This document shows, piece by piece, positions 23,830 through 34,610 of a DNA stretch of 64,000 bases. Every line of letters begins with the position of its first letter. Position 1 is the stretch's first letter. Where the stretch lies: the NCBI GenBank assembly GCA_947561715.1, contig OX387198.1:1302001-1366000 (forward strand), written 5' to 3'. This stretch comes from Ascidia mentula (Eukaryota; Chordata; Ascidiacea; Phlebobranchia; Ascidiidae). The notes below the pieces were generated by a model that worked only from the letters and a program-made list of their open reading frames with translations, made no database searches and was not told the origin of the DNA. Position numbers and translations under genes: made by a program.

Positions 23830-24831
23830 TTCAGGTGCCTGTGATCTATTTGCAGTATTTACTGTAGCCTGTAGATGAGTTGACTCGTTTCATAGCAAGC
23901 TAATAACAATGCTTTGGTACCACCTCAGCTACGCAACTTCCGCTAAACTATCTATGCACCAAAAAGTGTGAATTTTCTCTTTGTTTCAGTTTGCGCAACG
24001 TGTGTTGGCGATGAAATTTTCCCACTTCAAGGAACTGCAGTTATTTCGCTCAATGACTCTTATATCCAATCACGCAGTTATAATGAGACCATTCTTGCGT
24101 TTCCTTGTTGTACAATCCAGGTTTGCGAGTCACAAGTTCAACTCTTTGGTATCCTTATTTGTGACTAAATAGAGGAACATGTGCTATTAAACTAAACTGC
24201 GTTCATGAGCCTACCGGAATAAGTTTTGGTGGCCACAAACACCAGATTATGTTTGTAGTTGTCGAGTTTGTTTGAAGAACTGCAGTTGCAAAGGATTTGA
24301 ATCGACGACGCAAGGATTGCTTGGTCCTTTTCGCGATTCCATTATTAACATTTAGTTTTGAGTGTCCTGGTAGTTATTCGTAAATTGAAAGTATTTAAAA
24401 TTCAAGCAATACCAAATGTTTGAGATTTGGTTGGGTGTTTGCTATAATGACGACGTCTGAAATCTAGAAAAGAGTAAAATACTGACGTGGTGAGTACGTC
24501 ACAATGGCGAAGTCACAAACTACCCGTGACGTCATATTGCTGTAGATGTTGCGGTGATTTTGTATGAATTCGTTAGGCTGCTTCCATAACTGAAACTAAG
24601 TCTGCTATGCGTGTTCTTACTGTATAGGTTACTACTGACTCCGTGAGTAGACTTTTGTTAATTGAAACATGTTGCCTTGGTAACTGAGCGAGATGGAAAT
24701 AATTACAACACGTTGCTAATATCTAAGAGCGCGTGCATTGGTTAGAACGTGAGAAGAAATCACGGAATTCATTGGGTAACTGCAGTCCTACTTCTTAGCG
24801 TCAGAGTAAATTGTAAACGGGTAACATGTAT
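23830..24831. other. 5' flank of gene 2
   Basis: The first 370 bp match the 5' flanks of genes 1 and 3 and probably hold the promoter. Farther up, a stretch equivalent to 10168-10506 is shortened. Around 24485-24535 lie TGACGTGG, TACGTCAC and a palindromic TGACGTCA, which are CRE-like sites also present in shorter form upstream of gene 1 and gene 3. No intact gene is seen. Confidence 0.4.
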
Positions 24832-25057
24832 TTATAACAAGTTGCGATGAAAAATGTCTGTCGTCGAGCCGGATGCCAGAAGATTACGAGAGTTCTGCAT
24901 GAAAACCTCCGTTTTGCTCGGTGATCCACCGCATCTATAATCATCAGAATATTCGTCCGATCTCGACCCACAAGTTGAACAAATGGCGATTCCTCCTGAT
25001 ACAAGAGATAGAGCTCCACCAACCCAACCCAGGAATAAACTTTCATCGTAAATCCAC
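24832..25057 (-). CDS. Claudin/PMP22-like last exon, orphan
   Basis: After an AG acceptor at 25058 the minus strand reads 75 residues to a TAA at 24832-24834. The start, WIYDESLFLGWVGGALSLVS, followed by GGIAICSTCGSRSDEYSDDY, has the pattern of the fourth membrane segment and cytoplasmic tail of claudins (GW, small residues, then cysteines). The tail does not end in the usual PDZ-binding YV. No upstream exon with the claudin W-GLW-C-C signature was found between here and VIPAS39-B, so this is probably a partial duplicate. Broken relatives lie at 11450-12216 and 45155-45379. The family assignment rests on pattern only. Confidence 0.45.
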
Positions 25058-25548
25058 CTGCGAACCAATGATAGAGACGTTTCATTTTCGCCGGTTGCAA
25101 TTTTTGTTTAACTGAAGCATTTTAATTCAAGTCAGAGGGCTTCAAAAAATACGTCAATCTTCACATCCTAAACAAACTAATTTTAAATGTTACTAGAACA
25201 ACTTTGTGTCCACGCTTCTGGTTTTAGAAAACATGTTTCGTTTTTTATTAAAGCTTCTTCAGTTCTACAAACAAAATAAACAGAAAATACATAGTTAGAC
25301 GCTAAAAATGATAAAACGATAAAACTGGCCGAACAGTAGAAACCTCTGGTGCTAACATACTGGACGACGCTCTGATCAGATGTTACAAGTGACCTACTGA
25401 AAGAAGTGCTGCTGGTTAGGTAGATTTCATGTAGTAAAACAATTTATTCCTAAACAAACAAGTATCAACTTGCATCCATAAAGTTATGTGTGATAGGAAT
25501 TATATTTCCCAAGTGGAAACACAAACTCTACAAACGAATTCACAAAGT

Positions 25549-25712
25549 CACGTGACTGTAGTGACGTCATAAACTAGTTTGGGTGGCACCTGAGGTCTCA
25601 CGTGAATCGTGTCAAAAGCCTAAGATTACTTTCGAATTTCCAATCAATGAAAGGACTTCACCTTCATTATCTGACTCTCGTGCGACACCAAGCGGCAAAC
25701 TTATATGCAAAT
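25549..25712. promoter_or_regulatory. Second copy of the E-box, CRE and octamer cluster
   Basis: CACGTG is at 25549-25554, TGACGTCA at 25562-25569 and ATGCAAAT at 25705-25712, as at 12426-12580. The cluster lies just upstream of the claudin-like exon on its strand, which would suit a promoter of a shortened transcript, but this is inference. Confidence 0.3.
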
Positions 25713-25719
25713 GAGTGCT

Positions 25720-26912
25720 GTAAGCCTGCTCTGATTAAATTAAATTCAAATATTTTTAAATAAAATTTAATTTAATTTCGAATGTATTTTTTTCTAAAAA
25801 ACTTTCTTATCTGTGTTTCCAAGGTCAGGGCTTTTACCATCGTCAACTTTATGAAGTAACTTTATCCTAATTCACTTTCTACTGCAGGAGTTTTTCTTCT
25901 GTATATAATAAAACGAGCAGTTCAAAGTTTTTTGGTATTGTTTGCAGCTAGCAGTATTGCACTACAATTTATATAATCGTCAATAAACGTGTGTTTCACT
26001 TTGCAACAGAAGTCAAAACCTTTTCCTGAATTTTGCAAAAATATTATGATCATTGGGAAGCAAAAATAGTATGATTAAAACACTAACTGCGTTCATAATC
26101 AGATATACTAAAACCTCCTGTGGTTAACAAAAATATTATGATACGATTATCTTTTATGTGACTTGTTTGATTTCTTTTAAAGGAAGTATCAAATTGGGAA
26201 ATACCCACCACATGCTTAACTTTTGATAATGAGCATTGTAATTTTGAAAGTGACGTAACAAACCAATCAGTGATGCAAAAACAACATTTTTCGGTTGATC
26301 AAGCACGGAAGCACAATCTTGCAATTTAAAATTAGTTTTGTGGAATAATTTATTTTCCATACGATGGGAAATTTATGGCCACGGTGAAAGCGGGCATCAA
26401 AGCCAGTTATCTGCGGCTCATTGTCTTTAATCCCAGGCTACTTCTACACTTAAATGTAAATTTTCGTTTTTATTGCGGGCTTGGCAAACTTGCGGAAAAT
26501 ACCAATACACCAAGACGGGAACCGGTCTGTGAGGCATTTGTAACCAGACCCTAGAGGGGAATGTTTATTTGCAATAATTTAAAGGTGTGACATGCTTTAC
26601 ATTCACACAGCTGCAAATACCAGTTGTGCACTTATCCAGCCAGAGGTATAACTTGCGTACACTTTACAATCATTGTTCATTTGCTACATCATGAAGTGTG
26701 GTCCGTGAAAATACTAACTGCGTTACACTGGTCTGTAGTGCAAATTAGGTTGGAGAACTCTGCCCCATGACACATCTCGAAAACCCTGATCCTCATGGGA
26801 TTATATGTAACATAGAAATGCGTGCAAATGTAAACTTGCCGTTTTGCTACCGTACAGCATTCACTAATCATATGCAGTGTAACCTGTTGGAAAACATGAA
26901 CCCTGAAAGTTA
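25720..26912. other. Intergenic sequence, unresolved minus-strand open pieces
   Basis: No recognisable gene is present. Minus-strand frames near 26154-26360 and 26689-26871 have counterparts at 46224-46430 and about 46790-46920, where the second contains indels. The first pair share the reading frame but differ at many residues. They could be decayed exons of the gene that owned the claudin-like last exon, but the residues show no known motif. Confidence 0.3.
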
Positions 26913-27650
26913 AGAACCTATATGGGTATTAAATTGGAGAAATCCTGTTTTCAAGGCCCTCAGCTGTAATGCATCTAGCGACTGTTCAACTTGTTTCCCA
27001 ATGACCGTTGATGGGTCTTGTGACTTACATAGGGACCTAAAATTCTTCAAAGTTGAAAAAAAAAATCGCTCCTGGAGGAGACTGTACAGAGCAAGGAGCT
27101 TTTGGGCCTCCTGGAAGATCATATGACCAACAGGGGGGTATAAACAGCCCTGGGGGTGGGCTTTGACACTTTTTCAGCAACTAAATTTGATGCCATTGCA
27201 TAGAGAAGAGTTGGAACTTACAAAAAATGCAAATGTGTGGGTAGTTGAACGATTCATTTTTCTGCAAAATCCAGTTCCAATTTTTGTTGCTTTTTTTGTC
27301 AAAATATTGACTAACCAGGGGGGCAGATGCCAAAATTTGTAGATATGTCATGAATCTTTCATAAAATCAAGAATGATCGGCAACTTAAACATTTTATTTT
27401 TCCAGCACCCACCAGCAAGTAACTACCTAATTGAAATAGCCCAAAAACCCACTAAAACTGCGCCAAACACCCTAAAATTCGCCATGACAACAGCACGCAT
27501 ATATGCGCTGATTCAACCGTAAATTTAACTTAAATGCATCGCTGCTTTGCTTAGTGATGCATGAATTTCTATTGTGACACAGGTCTACACGGTGGGCATT
27601 TCCCAGCACCAAAACTTATTTTCATAGAAATACCAATATGCGTTCTTCAG
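26913..27650. repeat. R1 repeat, intergenic copy
   Basis: This shares ordered blocks with 32105-32925 (closest match), 19440-20225 and 39640-40335, including CCCAATGACCGTTGATGGGT and AAATACCAATATGCG. It runs directly into an orphan B-type exon at 27673. The block at 47102-47500 in the next repeat unit does not contain it. Confidence 0.55.
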
Positions 27651-27672
27651 TAAGTTTGTATTTTGGTCACAG

Positions 27673-27786
27673 ATTCCAATCTAAACTTTGATGTAGGAAA
27701 CCGATCCCAAGCACTTGGTGATGTCACCCTAACTCATTCATCCACTGATTCCACTCAAGATCAAGTGGTTTCTGAACTTCAAGCAG
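27673..27786 (+). pseudogene. Orphan B-type linker exon in inverted orientation
   Basis: An intact 114-nt phase-1 exon with AG and GT borders is on the plus strand, reading GNRSQALGDVTLTHSS and ending in G. It is homologous to the B exons of the minus-strand kinase genes. There is no kinase or TPR exon on this strand nearby. VIPAS39-B begins 0.1-0.7 kb downstream, and the phase does not match its first recognised exon. It is best read as a fragment left by an inverted duplication. Confidence 0.6.
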
Positions 27787-28469
27787 GTAATATTGGAAAC
27801 ATGCATTTGGTGAGGTATAAGTTTACCATTTAGTTATTAATGTCAAAAAACATTTTACATGATAGATCAAGGGTCGTCCGATGTTACAGCAGCACAACAT
27901 AATTGGAGACACTTGTCAGGTTGGGTTTGTATAATTGCAAGGTTGTGGAGAATTTATGGAGATAGTTATTTATAATACCCGATACACATATGAATATACA
28001 ACAAGCTTTGAAGTCTTGTGTCTTTCAGTGTTTATTTAAGAGTTTCAGTTTGTGTAGAGGAATAAACATACTTTAAAAATAGGCATTGACTCTTCAAATT
28101 GTTTACAAACAATCGTATACTACCCTGCTTTTGAACAATATCGACGCATCGGAGATTTAGGCCTACAAGCATTGCAGATAAATTCCTTGTTACTTTTTGT
28201 GTTGAATTAGTTTCATTATTTGTGAAAAATATTAAACTAATGATTCTTTAAATCATGTCTTCAGTTTGTCGGCAGGTAATTAAGTTTAAAACATGGATAA
28301 GTGCATTTGTTGCACAAACAAATGCTAATTTGTAATAGTGTAGTTTCCAATAACACAGAAAATGAAAATAAAAGTTTAGAACATCCCAATATCAATATAC
28401 AGTAGTACTATACGACTAACGCACAGGTAGACATTATTGGATGTACATAAAATTTTGTTTTTATTCAAG

Positions 28470-31400
28470 CCGACAGTTTCCCAACAAGCTGACTCTGACG
28501 AATACTGGAGTGGGACCTCATTAAAACGATTCAACTTTGATGATGATGACGATGATGAAAATGAAGACAGCATCGAACAAATTAAATTTGTTGGTTCAAC
28601 AGCAACTCTTGTCAATAAAAGGTAAAATGAAATTGTTTCAACCTTTGTCTAAGAGAGAGCTTTTGATGTAATGATACCCAAGATTTAAAAGTTTGCAATT
28701 TTGTACTGTATTTTTTTAGGCAAGCTTTGATTGCACAGATAAACTGGCATTTTGTAATTTATTGAATTAGCTGATTGTTTTTGCATGGATTGCGGAATTG
28801 CAAAAAATACTGTTATTTGTCCAATCAAATGCCACCTACCCCCATATACAATATTGGACTTTTAGAAGGCATTTTTTTATTAAAATTGATTGTTGCCAAG
28901 TCCAAGTATTTTTACATTTTTTGTTTTAATAGAATTTAAGCAAGTGTTTACGGTCATGGTGAAAAGAGTTACATTGCTGAGGTAACTCCACCACAAGCCA
29001 TGTCGGCCAGGTCCCATCGGCCATCGATTCCAAAAAAACAACAATTTCAACCTTCATCTGCAACATTACCTCCTGCCACAAAAAGTGAATTAGTAAAATC
29101 CAACAATGTTCAACAAACCGTGACCATCACAGAAGGTAGGAATTCATGGTTGCAATAACCACAAGCTGGCAGAAAATATTCAAAAACTTCACTTGACAAA
29201 GTTTTGTATCTGGAGAACTGAGCTGCATGTACATAATAATGTTACTGCCAGTAATTATACAGTTTATAATTCATAAAACATCATCATTCTTCATCAAGCT
29301 GTTTCCAACTATGACAAAAAAGCTGTTCCATCGGCAACAAACATGGCTCAGCTTGAAACAAAAATCAACTCTCTTCGACGCCAACTTGTGCAAGCAAAGC
29401 GAGATAGAGCTGCAGCTCCTTCAGTGTCCAACAATTTGCGTCATTTATTGGTGGGTAAAACTGCTACCCAGCAGTACCAAGTTTAAACCATTATTGTTTG
29501 TTATCAGATTGGCAACCCCTATGTACTTGAACTATACAAGTCCAAAGATGAAAAAACTAAGCTGTTGGACAGTGCAATTCATCGACATGATGGCAATGCA
29601 ATTGTTGCAGTAACTCTTTTTATGCGAGACACACTTAAACGAGGTAAACTTTAGATTAATTATGTCTGGAAATGTTCAACTTCATATATTTATCTACCAA
29701 TAAGGGAAACAGGATCTGATACAAAAATGGGCACTAAACATTACTTAAAATAATAAACAGCTTACAATTGAGGGCCACTTATATTAATTTTTAGCTTAAT
29801 TTTAATTTAATAATCTGATCTTCTGGCACATTGAAAAGGTATATAACTTTATCAACTGACGTTTTGCCTGTTATCCAACAAGGCTTCCTTATGCCTGGCA
29901 ACAACAGAAACAATATATTTAGTTTTAACATCATTACACGTATTGTGGTGACGATTATATATGGTGGCGATCTTGAATATATGGTATATACATATTTGTA
30001 GATCTACTGACCAAGGAACGATAAATGTTTTACTTATACTAAATAATTATCAACATACAAAATAAAAAAGATTTTTAGGACTGTAAACTTTACTTATTAT
30101 AATACAAGGCAACTTACATAATATATAGAGCGTATAGATATTGCATTGACAATCATTTGGTGGCTGACAAGAAAATATGTTACATGTTTGTAGATATATT
30201 TAGCAAAGAACTGATGAGTCGTCCAGTGGCAGTGGATCATTATTGTGCTTATCTGCGAGAAGCTGGTGAAGTTGATGAACTACACGAAACATTAAGTGCC
30301 CTTGGTCGAACTGAAGAAGCTGCAATGTTGAAATATAAACAATGTCTTGCATCGACCGCCACAACCACTCCTGAAATTAGAGCATCGGGGTTGAAAGACT
30401 GTATTAAGTGAGTTCCTTGTGAACAGAAATTTACAATAAATATGCCCACAACATAACCCAGATATTGGTAGACTCTTACCCTAAGATGGAGTCTGACCAA
30501 CTTATTCTTTCAAATATATTACCAGGGGTTTGTATAAATGAGTGTTGCTCTTGAATGCTGTTCAGATTGCAGTAAAATTATGTCATTTTAGTGCAAATTA
30601 TTTTGCTTTTCAGTGACAAAGTAGGTTAGTTTAAAAACTATAGTGCAAACACTCTATGTTCACTTTATAGCCATTGGTCGGTCTAGTTTGTAATAATTTT
30701 TAGTTAATGATTTTGCCAAATGCTGTTTTTTTTTTAAAGAGTGAAATAATGTATAAAATTTCCATTGGGTTTTAAAAACTTATGTTTAACCCACAGTTAT
30801 CATGTGTAAGCTACGAACAAACTTCTTTTTTCAGATATTATTTTGATGCTGACATTCGTCTTGTGAATGAAACCAGTGCAATATTTGAACAAATCGCGAT
30901 GATGGAACAATAATCAGCTGTGGAGGATGCTGACAGCGCTGCTGAGAAAACTGGTCAAGTCATGGTGTTTAAAAGTCACCCTCATAAAGAAGCAATTATC
31001 CACAAACCAGTGGTGGACACTTTGTTTTATTGTTGTTGTTATCATTGGGGAGAGGCAGAGGTAAATGTAAAAATAATATTAAAAAGCTTGGATAAGTTTA
31101 ATGTTGATGTTTATCTTATTATTATCTGTTGTTTATTGTATATTTATACCTCTGCACAAAAACCCAGAAATTATTTCAATTTTTCAGGGTCAACAGAAAA
31201 TGGCCTTATCAGCAGGGCTACAAGCAGTACAGCTAATAGGCAGAAAATGATGCCACCGACCTTAAGCGGTTCACATAAATTACACCGAAACATCATGCAC
31301 CAGTCATGGCAACACCCATTTGTATGCACACATGCTCAATGACACAACAAAAGTTTCAATTAATCAATATTCGAGGCTAATTAGTCACATGCATAATGGT

Positions 31401-33957
31401 AAGAAATCATGGCTATCTCCAAAGCATGAAAATGACATGAAAAAAGTGCTGTTAAGTGGCCTACAAGACCTTGCAAAGTGTTTTGTATTGAAATTTAATG
31501 GCCCAAACACAATTAGGAACTACTGTACATGTCAACAAGTGCAGTACATACAGGAAATACATTGTTGGTTGCGGCAGTTTCAGCAGTGGGTTTATTGGAA
31601 TCCTTTCGCATGAAGTATCACCCACCGGCATTGGACCACTTCTTTCTGTGGCAATAAATACAGTACTTAGGCCACAAAATAATTATATTTTATGTATTAT
31701 AACTAAACAAAATGAAATAGCCTTTAATTCAAGATTTTGCAAAATAGGTCAACAAAAGAATGGATGCTGTGAAAGACAGCACATGCAACAAATGCCATGA
31801 CGAATGAACAATACATTGCAAAAACTATGTGTTATAAATGACTCAAAATGTGTTGCGGAATGACAATAGAGGAAATGCATGCATTTTAAGCTATATTTCA
31901 AGTTGTTTGAAAGCTGAAAGTCAAGCAACAGACCCCATACTTTATGTACGTTAGGGCATTGAAAAAATTCATTTTTGTCACTAGGTGGCGACTGATGACT
32001 GGAGCTGGTTTAAAATCCTCCCATGATGTTTAACTTACATAAATAAACATATTTCAGTGTAAATTTAATGTCTATTTCACCATTTAAAAAATTTGACATT
32101 TCGCCTTAAGGACCTATATGGGTATTAGATAGGAGGCCCTCGGCTGTAATGCATCTAGCGACTGTTCCGCTTGTTTCCCAATGACCGTTGATGGGTCTTG
32201 TGACTTACATAGGGACCTGGAATTCTACAAAGTTGAAAAAAAAAATTGCTCCGGGATGAGACTGTACAGAGCAAGGACTTTTTGGGCCTCTTGGAAGATC
32301 ATATGACCAACAGGGGGGTATACCCAGCCCTTGGGGGAGGGCATAGTCACTTTTTCAGCAACTAAATTTGATGCCATCGCATAGAGAAGAGTTGGAACTT
32401 ACAAAAAAATGCAAATGAGTGGGTAGTTGAACGATTCATTTTTCTGCAAAATCCAGTTCCATTTTTGGTTGCTCTTTTAACCAAAATATTGAGTAACCAG
32501 GGGGGCAAATGGCCCTAGGGGGGTGGCTAAACCATTTTTTCGGAGACTAATTTTGATCAAAATTTGTAGATATGAAATGGATTTTTCATAAAATCACAAA
32601 TGATTGGACACATTAACGATTCATTTTGCCACAAACACAGCCTGATTTTTTTGCTCCATTTTCAACATAAATTTCAGCAGCACCCACCAGCAAGTTACTA
32701 CCTAATTGGAATAGCTCAAAACCACACTAAAACTGCCCCAAACACCTTAAAATTCGCCATGACAACAGCACGCACATGTGCGCTCATTCAACCGTAAATT
32801 TAACTTAATTGCATCACTGCTTTGCTTGGTGATGCATGACTTTGCATTGTGACACAGGTCTACACGGTGGGCATTTCCCAGCACCAAAACTTATTTTCAT
32901 AGAAATACCAATATGCGTCCTTAAGTAGTCCCACTTCAATTCGCAATCAACATAAAATCAGTGAAAGGCAGTTTATGTTTACGACAATTGCAGCTTTGTG
33001 CAGAATGAGAAGGCAAAGTATTTCTGTTACACACACTTTTGTAATGTTTGTTTAAACTAATTACAATTTTTCAGATGGCGTGATATAGAAACTTTGTTGA
33101 CAGTTCCACGTTCACTGTTTCGGAGCGCAAGACTGCAAGCTGTTATTGGTTTTGATCGAGTGGTCGACGTTCTGAGTAAAAATCACGCTCCAGATGATGT
33201 CTGTTGTGTTTTTTACATTGTATTTTGCAATCTGTTCATATTCTTCCATGTTTTGTTTAAAGGCTCTTGCAAAATATTGCACTGAAATTGAAACATCCGA
33301 TAATAGATTGGAAATGGCGATGAAACTGAAATGCTACAAACTTGTAATTGATGTAAGGTTTTGTCAGCTTTCATGTCGGTCATTAGGTTTCAGTGCCATT
33401 GCATTGAGCCTTAGCTGCTTGTGACGGACTGTAAACCATTTATCTAAAAATATAAATTATTAAATATTATGTATTTTTACAACTGTCACACTACAGTGGA
33501 TTTGAATTGAAGTAAATTATAAAGTTAAGTTTTTTGTACAGACAAAGTGTTTATCAACATGATTGTCAGCAGTTGATGTTGTATCTTGATAAAATCCCAC
33601 AAGCTAACCAACATATGAGGCAGTATTTGTCAAATCAGTTAAGATCACAGGCGAGTTGCCATAACATAGTGTTGCCAGGCAGCCAGATGTCATAAGTTTC
33701 GTTGTTAAAATCTGTGATTGTGGAAAATGACAAAAAGTGTCCAAATGATTTAAAGACAAGACACGTAATAGCTTGTAAAGTATCGTAAGGTTACCTATTT
33801 TTGATCATTACCATGCTGCTGTCAAATAAGTTTTAATCGTAAAACAAAACATAGTAACCCCAAGATTACACTAATCCACAAACAACACCAGTCAGGTTTT
33901 TGTTAAATATTTTTATTACTGTTAAGTATTTTACTGTTTTTTCAGGAAATCAAATGA
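28470..33957 (+). pseudogene. VIPAS39: VIPAS39 copy B, inactivated
   Basis: Recognisable exons are 28470-28621 (residues DSDEYWSGTS then an acidic run, matching the family N-terminus), about 28941-29135, 29299-29450 (coiled coil), 29508-29643 (HRHDGNAIVAVTLFMRDTL), 30194-30407, 30835-31060, 31188-33012, 33075-33198, 33263-33352, 33542-33650 and 33946-33957. Three lesions are visible. There is an in-frame TAA at 30911-30913 where copy C has CGA CAA. About 1.7 kb, partly R1 repeat, is inserted after the first four bases of the exon starting at 31188. The exon at 33542 carries an extra base that leads to TGA. The last exon also ends early, at EIK. A possible small first exon is 27881-27919. A full protein cannot be made; a shortened N-terminal product remains possible. 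Confidence 0.8.
31192..32920. mobile_element. 1.7-kb insertion in a VIPAS39-B exon, with R1 at its right
   Basis: Copy C reads straight from the acceptor through GGTCTTTTAAGTAGTCCC. Copy B has GGTC, then unrelated sequence, then TTAAGTAGTCCC. The right half (32105-32925) is an R1 repeat. The left half shows no recognised domain. No clean target duplication or inverted ends were found, so whether this is transposition or a rearrangement is open. Confidence 0.55.
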
Positions 33958-34610
33958 AGAACTGATATTGTTACAAAATTTCTTTGACAACAAAATATCT
34001 GAATGTATATCGTGGTTATGTTTGTAAATTACCTGCAAAGCAAATTTACCCTAAATGTTTATGTGCCAGAATTCAATTTTGTTTGTATTAAATCTGCTGA
34101 AGCATTCACAACTAAACATTGCCCTCAAGAGTTTTAAAACATTTAACTTTGTCCAGCAAAAAACACCGGTTATAAATTTTAACCCAAAAATAACACAGAT
34201 CTTATACATTTATTACCTTTCCATGACACCGTTCTAATACTTTCTTACCGTATCCAATCTCAAGACTGATTAGAGCAACTGCTTTGTGTACAACTTTTCA
34301 TACAAATGGCTTCAAAATCACTTTATTGTCTTCAACAACCTCGTTCCTCACCATAAAACTTGTCTAAAATCGACTTTTATTGCATTCACAATTAAATATT
34401 GACATGATGAAAAACAACAACCAATATTATTTACAAAAGCAACATTTTTCTACAATACTTAAAGGTTTTGATTTCAATCCAATACATTTTGCATCAAAAG
34501 TTTCCATTTATGGAAAACATTTACACAAAATTATTACTGCTGTTTCATGCTTATTGACCCAACCAGAAACCACAACTTTCAATTGTTTTGTAATTGTGAT
34601 GTCATAATGC
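33958..34610. other. Tail-to-tail spacer between VIPAS39-B and gene 3
   Basis: This is shorter and more diverged than the spacers at 1205-2205 and 51883-52862, with several internal deletions. No gene is seen. It must hold the 3' UTR of gene 3. Confidence 0.5.
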
